A stretch of DNA of 64,000 nt, taken from JBEKIK01 sp963838495. Its GTDB lineage: Bacteria; Planctomycetota; Planctomycetia; Pirellulales; Thermoguttaceae. The DNA is taken from the NCBI GenBank assembly GCA_963838495.1, contig CAWIRC010000002.1, positions 496,001 through 560,000 of the forward strand. The letters run 5' to 3'. Below, piece after piece: positions 20,221 through 27,512 of this stretch (position 1 is its first letter; each line of letters opens with the position of its first letter). The translations under genes were made by a program, and so were the position numbers. Below the pieces are notes generated by a model. It saw nothing but the letters and a program-made list of their open reading frames with translations. It ran no database searches and was not told where the DNA came from.

Positions 20221-21636
20221 ATGAAAAAGAAATGCCGCTTTCGGCCCCGCAATCCAAGGGCATTACTACCGACACGCTGCCGCTGGCCGAGTTGCAGCCC
20301 GAAACCGCGACAAACACTGCCCGCTCTTCCAAATCAGTGGCCATTATCGGCGGCGGGCTGGCCGGAATGACCGCCGCGGCCGTGCTTGGCGAGCACGGTT
20401 TGCAGGTCGATCTCTTCGAGCAAAGCAACCGCCTGGGCGGCCGCGCAGCCTCGCTCGTGGAGCCCTGGAACGGGCAAATTATCGACCAGTGCCAACACGT
20501 GGCCATGGGCTGCTGCACGAGCTTCATCGACTTTTGCAAGCGCACCGGCGTGGAAGATTGCTTCCAACGCCACAAAACCCTGCATTTCATCGGCCCCGAC
20601 GGCAGCCGATCCGACATCGCCGCCGCCTGGTTGCCCCCGCCCCTGCACCTCTTGCCCGGGCTCTTGCGGCTAAAATATCTTACCTGGCGGGAATCTTTGA
20701 GTATCGTCCGCACACTAAAAAAATTAATTCGATTCAAAAACATCTCCAGAAAATCAGTCTGAAACTATCGGCTCATGGCTGCGGCGGCAGAGACAAGCGG
20801 AATCGGTCATAAAAAAATTTTGGTCGGTCGTGCTCATAAGCGCACTTAGCGAAACCGTGGATTACGCCTCCCTGGCGGCAGCTAAAAAAGTATTTGCCGA
20901 CGGTTTTTGCTCGTCCCGCCAAGGTTATGAATTGATAATTCCGCATGTTCCCCTTGCCGAAATCTTCGACCATCGCGTGCCCGCCTGGCTGGAATGCCAG
21001 GGCGTAACAATCCATCGCGGCGCAAGGGTGCAGGAAATATCCATCCAGGAAAAAGGCGGCGTGGCGGTGCATCTGTACGATGGAACCGTGCAAAATTTCC
21101 ATGCCGCGATTGTCGCTGTGCCCTGGTTCGAGACGCCTTATCTCTTTTCCGCTTCGCCTGCGAATTTCCCCTTGAAATTGGACACGCTAAAACAAATCCC
21201 TTCGGCTGCGATCACCGCCGTGCATTTGTGGTTCGATCGGCCGATCGCTCCGCTGCCCTACGCGGCACTGGTGGGAAAGCTGAGCCAGTGGATTTTTAAT
21301 ACCAACTCATATTGTCAGGTTGTCATAAGCGCCTCGCATCGCCTGGTTGAATGCGAAAAAGAAGAATTGCTGAAAATAGTCCTGGCTGATTTGCACGCCG
21401 CATTTCCCCAGGCCCGGCAGGCAAGTTTGTTGCACTGGCGAGTGGTGACGATTCCCCGTGCAGTAATTTCCTTGCAGCCGGGCGTGGATCGGCTTCGGCC
21501 GCCGCAAAAAACCTCAATCCCCATTTTATCTTTCGCCGGCGACTGGACCGCCACCGCCTGGCCCGGTACCATGGAAGGGGCGGTGCGGAGCGGTTATTCG
21601 GCCGCAGAAGGTTTATTAAAATATCTTGGATCATAG
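20217..21636 (+). CDS. hpnE: Hydroxysqualene dehydroxylase HpnE (one frameshift)
   Basis: FAD-dependent amine-oxidase-like enzyme that reduces hydroxysqualene to squalene. The N-terminal dinucleotide-binding motif is VAIIGGGLAGMTAAAVL with the acidic LFEQSNRLGGRA at its end. The first frame ends at 20762, but the protein continues in another frame as ETIGSWLRRQRQAESVIKKF and WSVVLISALSETVDYAS, so a shift lies near 20745-20757. The C-terminal FAGDWTATAWPGTMEGAVRSG is the FAD-binding end of the family. Start at 20217 by overlap with hpnD; the first about 40 residues before the FAD motif are poorly conserved. Confidence 0.9.
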
Positions 21637-21784
21637 TTTTCAGTAATCAGTTTTCAGTTAACATCAATTTGTGGATAATGTGAAACCGCATGAAGTTTCA
21701 GTTGTTTATTCAATATTCATCATTCAAAATTCAACATTTTTTCATCCATCATACCTAATCCCTCATCCTCCCTCCTTCACCCTT
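21636..21784 (+). repeat. Three successive heptad arrays upstream of the glycosyltransferase
   Basis: Units GTTTTCA (21636-21663), ATTCAAN (21708-21735) and a TCATCC/TAATCCC-like stretch to about 21778. They fill the whole gap from the hpnE stop to the next ATG at 21785. Confidence 0.8.
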
Positions 21785-23089
21785 ATGAAAATCATTCACC
21801 TTGTCGCCGGCGCAGGAGGGATGTATTGCGGCAGTTGTTTGTACGGCAACGCCTTGGCTGCCGCCATGCAACGCTTGGGCGAAGACGCAATCCTCGCCCC
21901 CATGTACACGCCCATCCGCACCGATGAAAAAAATGTAAGCATCGATCATGTAGCCTTCGGCGGAATTAACGTTTATCTGCAAGAGCACTTCGCCCTCTTC
22001 CGCCGCACGCCCTGGTTTCTCGATCGACTCTTCGATTCGCCCGAACTGCTCCGCTGGGCCGCCCGGCGAAGCGCCAGCGTCAGGCCCGAGCATCTTGGCG
22101 CAATGACGGTCTCCATGCTCCAGGGCGAGGAAGGCCGCCAGCGCAAGGAAGTGCTAAAACTGGTCCGCTGGCTCGAAAATGACATCCATCCGGACATAGT
22201 GCATCTGAATAACGCGATGCTTATGGGCACGGCCCGAGAAATCCACCGCCGCTTGGGCGTCCCCGTGGTGTGCACCCTCTCGGGCGAGGACATCTTTCTG
22301 GAAAAACTATCCGAGCCGTATTATTCTTCCGCCCGGCTCCTGCTCCGCCACCGGGCGGCCGAATTGCCGGCCTTCGTGGCCATGAACAATTATTTCGCCG
22401 ATTTCATGGCCGATTATCTGTCGGTGCCGCACGAGCGGATCGAGGTCATCCCGCCGGGAATAAACTTGGATGGACACGGCGCCGCTCGGAAGGATAATTC
22501 TGCCGCAAAACAGCCCATCACCATCGGATTCCTGGCACGCGTCTGCCCGGATAAAGGCCTGCATCTGCTTGCCCAGGCCTTCAAAATCCTGGCCGATGAT
22601 CCCAGCCTGCCCGCGGTCAGGCTCCGTGCGGCGGGTTATTTGGATGATGCCGAGCGCCCTTATCTAAACAAAATCACCCATCAACTGGGAATTTGGAATT
22701 TAAGGGACCGGTTCGAATATCTCGGCGAATTGGATCGATCGAAAAAAATCGCCTTCTTGCAATCCCTCGACCTGTTCAGCGTCCCCACGGTCTACCGCGA
22801 GAGCAAGGGATTTTATGCACTGGAAGCCTGGGCCAACGGCCTGCCGGCGGTGTTGCCCGGCCACGGAACATTTCCGGAACTGATCGAACAAACCGGCGGG
22901 GGCCTGCTTTTCCAGCCCGGAAATCCCCAAGCCTTGGCCGATGCCCTAAAACAAATGATCCGAAACCCCGATTTCGCCGCCCAGTGCGGCCGCAAGGCTC
23001 AACAAATCGTCCGCGAACGCTACAATGCCGATGCTATGGCACGGCGAATGATCGAGTGGTATAAAAAAGTGATGAATGCTGAATTATGA
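21785..23089 (+). CDS. GT4-type glycosyltransferase
   Basis: 434 residues from MKIIHLVAGAGGMYCGSCLY. The open frame begins earlier but that part is repeat-derived. GT-B fold: the N-terminal glycine-rich acceptor loop, then the C-terminal donor domain with IGFLARVCPDKGLHLL and the retaining-GT motif ESKGFYALEAWANGLP, where the Glu of the E-x7-E motif contacts the nucleotide sugar. Acceptor and sugar are unknown; location next to hpnE could point to a glycolipid, but this is weak. The C-terminal residues MNAEL and the stop are encoded by a heptad array. Confidence 0.85.
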   Translation: MKIIHLVAGAGGMYCGSCLYGNALAAAMQRLGEDAILAPMYTPIRTDEKNVSIDHVAFGGINVYLQEHFALFRRTPWFLDRLFDSPELLRWAARRSASVRPEHLGAMTVSMLQGEEGRQRKEVLKLVRWLENDIHPDIVHLNNAMLMGTAREIHRRLGVPVVCTLSGEDIFLEKLSEPYYSSARLLLRHRAAELPAFVAMNNYFADFMADYLSVPHERIEVIPPGINLDGHGAARKDNSAAKQPITIGFLARVCPDKGLHLLAQAFKILADDPSLPAVRLRAAGYLDDAERPYLNKITHQLGIWNLRDRFEYLGELDRSKKIAFLQSLDLFSVPTVYRESKGFYALEAWANGLPAVLPGHGTFPELIEQTGGGLLFQPGNPQALADALKQMIRNPDFAAQCGRKAQQIVRERYNADAMARRMIEWYKKVMNAEL

Positions 23090-23107
23090 ATGCTGAATGT
23101 TGAATTA
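23073..23107 (+). repeat. Heptad array, unit TGAATNN (5 units)
   Basis: Units TGAATGC, TGAATTA, TGAATGC, TGAATGT, TGAATTA. It encodes the stop of the glycosyltransferase and ends 5 bp before the next ATG. Confidence 0.92.
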
Positions 23108-23112
23108 TTCCC

Positions 23113-23790
23113 ATGCCCGCATTGATCGTCGATAACGTTACCAAGCAATATCCCACTCGCGGCGAGCCGCTCGAAGTGTTGCGCGGGATTTCATTGCAGT
23201 TGGACGCCGGGCAAAACGCGGCGATCGTCGGGCCCAGTGGGTCTGGCAAAAGCACGCTCCTAAGCATCATCGGCTCCCTGGAAAAACCCACTGCCGGCCG
23301 TGTTGTGCTCGAAGGCCAGGACCCCGCCGGCCTGGACGAACCCGCCCTGGCCGAGTTTCGCAACCGGCAAATCGGTTTCGTGTTTCAGGATCATTACCTC
23401 TTGCCGCAATGCTCCGTGCTGGAAAACGTGTTGGTGCCCACGGTCGCCAAGGGAAAAACTACGGCCGAAGCCGTGGACCGCGCCCGGGTGCTAATCGATC
23501 GCGTGGGCTTGACCGACCGCTCGGAGTATCGCCCGGCCGAACTTTCCGGCGGCGAGCGCCAGCGGGTGGCCATCGCCCGGGCGCTTATCAACCGGCCCGC
23601 ACTCCTCCTGGCCGACGAACCAACCGGCAACCTCGACCGCACCACCGCCCAGCGGATCGGCCGCTTGCTCTTGGACCTGCACGAGCAGGAGCAAATGATG
23701 CTTATCTTGGTTACCCACAGCGAGCGTCTGGCGGCCCTAATGTCCCGGCGATTCGAATTGGACGAGGGAAAATTGAAAGAAATATCTTGA
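23113..23790 (+). CDS. ABC transporter ATP-binding protein (LolD/MacB type)
   Basis: 225 residues. Walker A GPSGSGKST, Q-loop FVFQDHYLLPQ, signature LSGGERQRVAIARAL, Walker B LLLADEPTGNLD and the switch His in LVTHSERLA are all present. The D-loop sequence GNLD and the length place it with LolD/MacB/FtsE-type ATPases that pair with FtsX-family permeases. No permease is adjacent; the 13377-16879 permease is the only FtsX-type one in the window and may be its partner (inference). Confidence 0.93.
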   Translation: MPALIVDNVTKQYPTRGEPLEVLRGISLQLDAGQNAAIVGPSGSGKSTLLSIIGSLEKPTAGRVVLEGQDPAGLDEPALAEFRNRQIGFVFQDHYLLPQCSVLENVLVPTVAKGKTTAEAVDRARVLIDRVGLTDRSEYRPAELSGGERQRVAIARALINRPALLLADEPTGNLDRTTAQRIGRLLLDLHEQEQMMLILVTHSERLAALMSRRFELDEGKLKEIS

Positions 23791-23905
23791 CATCGGACGC
23801 CTTTGTGTTCTGTCATAAAGCATGTATACTTAACTCTTCAAATTTTTAAATCCCGGTAAAAAAGTTGACAACAAACCGCCACCCCTATGATAATCAACAC
23901 CGGTA

Positions 23906-23940
23906 CCCTGACCACTAAACCTTGAACCCTGTCCCCTAAC
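23906..23940 (+). repeat. Heptad array upstream of pssA
   Basis: Degenerate units ACCCTGA, CCACTAA, ACCTTGA, ACCCTGT, CCCCTAA run up to the base before the ATG at 23941. Confidence 0.75.
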
Positions 23941-24767
23941 ATGCGTCCCATCCGAACGGTATCCGTTTTCCCCACCTTGCTCACCTTGGGCAACCTCTAT
24001 TGCGGGTTCTTCGCAATAGTGGTCGCCGCTCGCGTGGACAAGCCCGATCCGATCGATTGGAACGCCTGGAAATTCGAGGACACGACAAATGTGATGATTA
24101 GCGGGTGGCTGATCTTTCTGGCTATGATTTTCGACGGCTTGGACGGCTATGTCGCTCGCCTCTCGCGCACGGCCAGCGATTTCGGCGCCCAATTGGACAG
24201 CCTTTGCGACGTGATCACCTTCGGCGTTGCCCCGGGTTTTTTGCTGGTTAAAATGTGTCCGCGATTTACATATTTGCACTCTCAGGCGGTTTGGGTGATC
24301 GCCGCTTCCTATGCCGCCTGCGCCGCCTTGCGCTGGCGCGATTCAACGTCGAGGTCAGCGACGACGACGAGCACCTGCGCTTCAACGGCCTGCCCAGCCC
24401 GGCGGCTGCCCTGGCGATCGCCGGATTCGCAATCATGTTCTACAGCCTCCGCGACGTAACCAACCCCCTGAAATTCGCCCATGAAATCGACACCGTATTG
24501 CAAAATATCTTGCCGTTTTACGGCATTTTGCTGGCCTTGCTCATGGTCTCGCGGGTCCCTTATCCGCACGTCGTAAACCAGATATTCCGCGGCCAGCGTA
24601 GTTTCGGACATGTAGTCGGCGTGATCTTCGCCTTCGTCGCCATTATGGCCATCCGCAACTACTCCTTGCCCATCATTTGCAGCGCCTTCGTTTTTTACGG
24701 TCCCGTGCGAATGGCCTGGGCAAAAATTATGCACCGCCGCCAAGAGGAAGAGGAATCGCTCTTCTGA
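23941..24767 (+). CDS. pssA: CDP-diacylglycerol-serine O-phosphatidyltransferase (one frameshift)
   Basis: Integral membrane enzyme that makes phosphatidylserine. The CDP-alcohol phosphotransferase signature DGx2ARx8Gx3Dx3D fits exactly with Asp68, Gly69, Ala72, Arg73, Gly82, Asp86 and Asp90. The first frame breaks near 24333 (CAALR then WRDSTS); the other frame continues LARFNVEVSDDDEHLRFNGL, which is conserved in PssA, so one C is missing. The rest has several helices to the C-terminus EEEESLF. The stop TGA is the first triplet of a heptad array, and the start directly follows another. Confidence 0.92.
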
Positions 24768-24866
24768 ATGATGAATGATGAAGGATGAATTGCATTAGCC
24801 GTCAGCTCTCAGCGATCAGCTATCAGATAGGGGAGTTGATAGCTGAAAGCTGATTGCTGATAGCCA
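24765..24866 (+). repeat. Heptad arrays between pssA and ribE
   Basis: Units TGAATGA (24765-24792, starting with the pssA stop), then CTATCAG type (24798-24832) and GATAGCT type (24838-24866). Three unit families in one gap. Confidence 0.88.
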
Positions 24867-24927
24867 ACTTATAACCCCGTGCTCTCCGTGCCTCCGTGTT
24901 TATAATAAACTTTAAGGGCGTCCATTC

Positions 24928-25533
24928 ATGTTTTCCGGAATTGTCGAAGCCTTGGGAACCGTGGCCGAATTGCGCGTCGAGCCGCCCGGCTGCCGCATTA
25001 TCGTCCGCGAACCCAGGATCGCGGCCGACACAAAAGTTGCCGACAGCATTTGCGTAAACGGCTGCTGCCTTACGGTCGTGGAACAAAACGGCGACACGTT
25101 CGCTTTTCAGGCCGGCCCCGAAACCCTTGCCCGCACCAATCTCGGCGAGCTAAAACCCGGAAGCCGCGTCAATCTGGAGCGAGCCCTGGCCGTCCACGGC
25201 CGGTTGGGCGGACATTTCGTATCCGGACACATCGACGGCACCGGCGAACTTGTCGAGCGAATCGATCAAGGCGATTGGTCCACCTTCTGGTTCTCCGTGC
25301 CCCGCAATCTCTCCCTGCAAATGGCCTCCAAAGGCTCGATCGCCGTCAACGGCGTCAGCCTCACGATCGTCGAAAGCGAACAAAATCGCTTCAGCGTAGC
25401 CCTTATTCCCTACACCTTGGCCGTCACCACGCTGGGACCATTGACCGTGGGCGGCAAGGTCAACCTCGAAACCGACATCCTCGCCAAATACGTGCAACGC
25501 CTTTTCGAGGCCCATAATTGGGATAAGTTTTAA
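24928..25533 (+). CDS. ribE: Riboflavin synthase alpha chain
   Basis: 201 residues, normal length. It dismutates two 6,7-dimethyl-8-ribityllumazines to riboflavin. The start MFSGIVEALG is diagnostic. Two homologous barrels are visible, the first with VNGCCLTVVE and the second with VNGVSLTIVE, each followed by the substrate-site stretches GHFVSGHIDGTG and IPYTLAVTTLG. The C-terminal NLETDILAKYVQRLF is the trimerisation helix. No FMN riboswitch is recognised upstream; the gap is filled by heptad repeats. Confidence 0.96.
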   Translation: MFSGIVEALGTVAELRVEPPGCRIIVREPRIAADTKVADSICVNGCCLTVVEQNGDTFAFQAGPETLARTNLGELKPGSRVNLERALAVHGRLGGHFVSGHIDGTGELVERIDQGDWSTFWFSVPRNLSLQMASKGSIAVNGVSLTIVESEQNRFSVALIPYTLAVTTLGPLTVGGKVNLETDILAKYVQRLFEAHNWDKF

Positions 25534-25567
25534 GTTGTCAGTTGTCAGTTGTCGGTAATCAGTTTTC
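25533..25567 (+). repeat. Heptad array, unit AGTTGTC (5 units)
   Basis: It begins on the last base of the ribE stop: AGTTGTC three times, then GGTAATC and AGTTTTC. Confidence 0.9.
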
Positions 25568-25576
25568 AATGCAAAA

Positions 25577-25607
25577 TTTAGCCCCCGGTGAACACACCGG
25601 GGGTTTG
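25577..25607. repeat. Palindrome family B copy between ribE and rsmA
   Basis: Loop AACA flanked by CCCCCGGTG and CACCGGGGG. Confidence 0.9.
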
Positions 25608-25668
25608 CGGTTCTCAGGCAAATCGGTTTTGATATCCATCGCGAAACCGCAAGTGGTTTTATTGTTAA

Positions 25669-25728
25669 ATTCCCAATTCAGCATTCAAAATTCATCGTTT
25701 TTTCATCCTTCATCCCTCATCCTTCAAT
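25669..25728 (+). repeat. Heptad arrays abutting the rsmA start
   Basis: AATTCNN units (25669-25698) then TCATCCT/TCATCCC units up to CAAT before the ATG at 25729. Confidence 0.85.
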
Positions 25729-26640
25729 ATGTCCGCCGATCCCACTACCAGACAAACTTTGTCCTTTTTGATGCGCCGCTTCGAAGAGGCCGGCATCAGG
25801 CCGCGGACAAACCTCGGGCAGAATTTCCTCGTAGATCTGAACCTGCTGGGCATACTGGCCAATGCCGCCGATTTGTCCGCCGACGACGTGGTGCTGGAAA
25901 TCGGCACCGGCACCGGCTCCCTGACCGCGCTTCTAGCCGCCAAGGCCGCCGCAGTAGTCACCGTCGAGTCCGACCGGCGGATGTTCCAACTCGCCGGCGA
26001 GCAGTTGCACGCCCTGCCCAACGTCGTCATGCTCGAGATGGATGCGCTTGCCGGCAAAAATCGCATCGATCCCCAAGTGCTTAAAGCCGTCGCTTCTCAG
26101 CTCGACGCCGCGCCAAAGCGGCGACTGAAAATGGTCGCCAATCTCCCTTACAACATCGCCACGCCCATCCTGGGAAATCTCTTGGCCCTGGATCGCCCGC
26201 CGGAAATGATGGTGGCCACCATCCAGAAGGAATTGGCCCAGCGAATCATCGCCTCGCCGGGCACAAAGGATTACGGCGCCCTGAGCATCTGGATTCAAAG
26301 TCAGTGCCAGGCGGAAATTTTAAGGGTACTTCCCCCTTCGGTATTCTGGCCCAGGCCAAAAGTCTCTTCGGCCTTCATGCGGATTATCTTCGACGAGCGG
26401 CTCCGCCGGCGGATCGGCGACCGGGAATCCTTCCACGATTTTATCAAGGCCCTGTTCCGGCATCGCCGCAAATTCCTCCGCACCCAGTTTTTATTGGCCG
26501 CCGCCGACCGCCTCGACAAAACCGCCGCGGATGATATTCTTAAACGCCTTAAACTCGATCCCTCCCTGCGGGCGGAACAGTTGGACGTGGATACAATTAT
26601 CGCACTCAGTCGCGAAGTGCCGCCAGAACCCGGCATTTGA
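25729..26640 (+). CDS. rsmA: 16S rRNA (adenine1518-N6/adenine1519-N6)-dimethyltransferase
   Basis: 303 residues. It dimethylates two adenines in the 3' hairpin of 16S rRNA during 30S assembly. LGQNFLVDLNLL is the family N-terminal motif; motif I is VLEIGTGTGSLT; the catalytic motif IV is NLPYNIATP. The C-terminal helical domain contains PRPKVSSAFMRI and FRHRRKFLRTQF. The start follows a heptad array with no obvious Shine-Dalgarno. Confidence 0.95.
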   Translation: MSADPTTRQTLSFLMRRFEEAGIRPRTNLGQNFLVDLNLLGILANAADLSADDVVLEIGTGTGSLTALLAAKAAAVVTVESDRRMFQLAGEQLHALPNVVMLEMDALAGKNRIDPQVLKAVASQLDAAPKRRLKMVANLPYNIATPILGNLLALDRPPEMMVATIQKELAQRIIASPGTKDYGALSIWIQSQCQAEILRVLPPSVFWPRPKVSSAFMRIIFDERLRRRIGDRESFHDFIKALFRHRRKFLRTQFLLAAADRLDKTAADDILKRLKLDPSLRAEQLDVDTIIALSREVPPEPGI

Positions 26641-26718
26641 CTCCGCCCACCTCGCTAATTAGTATTAAAGTATCCCCTGATTTCCATTTATTCCAGCCAT
26701 TAATTACCTGAATTACCT

Positions 26719-26958
26719 ATGGGTTCAGTTATGAAATTCATCGAAATGTCGGGGAAATCGTTATCGCGCGTTCTCCGCGATGACGAACTGCACCCCAACG
26801 AACTGGCCCAGTTGGGCGTTACCGACGAAAGCGTCCTCCGCATCAATCGCCAAGGCGACATCGAACTCCGCCGCGCCGACCGCTGGGACGTAATCGGCGG
26901 TCTGCTGGGCGAATTCGAATCCCGCATCAAACGCGAAACCGGCCTGGATTGGATTTGA
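26719..26958 (+). CDS. Small conserved planctomycete protein, function unknown
   Basis: 79 residues, or 75 from the second Met at 26731 (MKFIEMSGK), which I think is the more natural start. The sequence is acidic and well ordered, ending with RRADRWDVIGGLLGEFESRIKR spread over the last 30 residues. I recognise a short family of this kind in planctomycetes but know no function. No membrane segment, metal site or nucleotide motif is visible. It follows rsmA by 78 bp on the same strand and could be cotranscribed. Confidence 0.65.
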   Translation: MGSVMKFIEMSGKSLSRVLRDDELHPNELAQLGVTDESVLRINRQGDIELRRADRWDVIGGLLGEFESRIKRETGLDWI

Positions 26959-27153
26959 ATTCCCCCTTCGTAACAGCGGCCATAACCAACCGCCCCCGCT
27001 TCCTTTTTCCTGTTTCTCGCCCTTGTCACAGGATCAAAACAATACAAACATTATCATGGCATTAAACATTCTTGGTGTTTTATTGCCTATGTGTCCTAAT
27101 TGCTTTAATCAACAGCAATCTTAGAGCGCATAAGAGGTTATCTACAGTATTTC

Positions 27154-27183
27154 TTGACATTAATGCCCCGCCGAGAATAATCT
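27154..27183 (+). promoter_or_regulatory. Sigma-70-type promoter of the candidate small RNA
   Basis: A perfect -35 box TTGACA at 27154-27159 and a -10 box TAATCT at 27178-27183, with an 18-bp spacer. No open reading frame of note follows before the terminator, so it probably drives a noncoding transcript from about 27190. Confidence 0.6.
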
Positions 27184-27189
27184 ATATGT

Positions 27190-27401
27190 ATGGGTTTGTT
27201 GTTTGCGTTCAGGGATTATCAATTGGCAATAATCTTTGGCGCGGGCTTTAATAAAGAACATACCGTCAAAAAAATTTGACGGTTATTTGCATCCCTGATA
27301 CGACGCGTTGTGTGTGGCGCGGCGATCAATCGGATGCATTTACTTGCTCCCCCCCGGTAGCAGCCGCACCTTGACAGGAGTTAGGGTGCGGCATTTTTTT
27401 T
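27190..27401 (+). ncRNA. Candidate structured small RNA (about 210 nt)
   Basis: It lies in a 554-bp gap between two plus-strand genes and has its own promoter and an intrinsic terminator. Internal pairing is strong: a hairpin CCGTCAA/TTGACGG with an A-rich loop near 27265-27285 lies inside a longer closing pair TCAGGGAT/ATCCCTGA. A long hairpin with an open middle and this length would fit 6S RNA, which binds RNA polymerase, but I cannot match the family consensus. It is not tmRNA, RNase P RNA or SRP RNA as far as I can see. The exact 5' end is estimated from the promoter. Confidence 0.45.
27363..27401 (+). terminator. Rho-independent terminator
   Basis: Stem GCCGCACC (27363-27370) with GGTGCGGC (27385-27392) and a run of eight T after one A. 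It is the clearest intrinsic terminator in the window. Confidence 0.88.
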
Positions 27402-27409
27402 AAGTAGTA

Positions 27410-27426
27410 GGCACACTCCGTGTGCC
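27410..27426. repeat. Short perfect palindrome
   Basis: GGCACAC, loop TCC, GTGTGCC. A related imperfect piece (GGCAGTCACACTCC) follows at about 27434. Confidence 0.75.
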
Positions 27427-27512
27427 GTATAAGTGGCAGTCACACTCCCTGTACCTGCTACATTCATTAACCATACTTGCCGGCGGCGGAATAATCACAA
27501 TAATGATCGCCA

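Noticed and set aside
27190..27401. tmRNA or SRP RNA
   Set aside because: There is no tRNA-like end with CCA and no peptide tag, and the GGAAGCAGCC-type SRP loop is not found; only a weak similarity GGTAGCAGCC is present.
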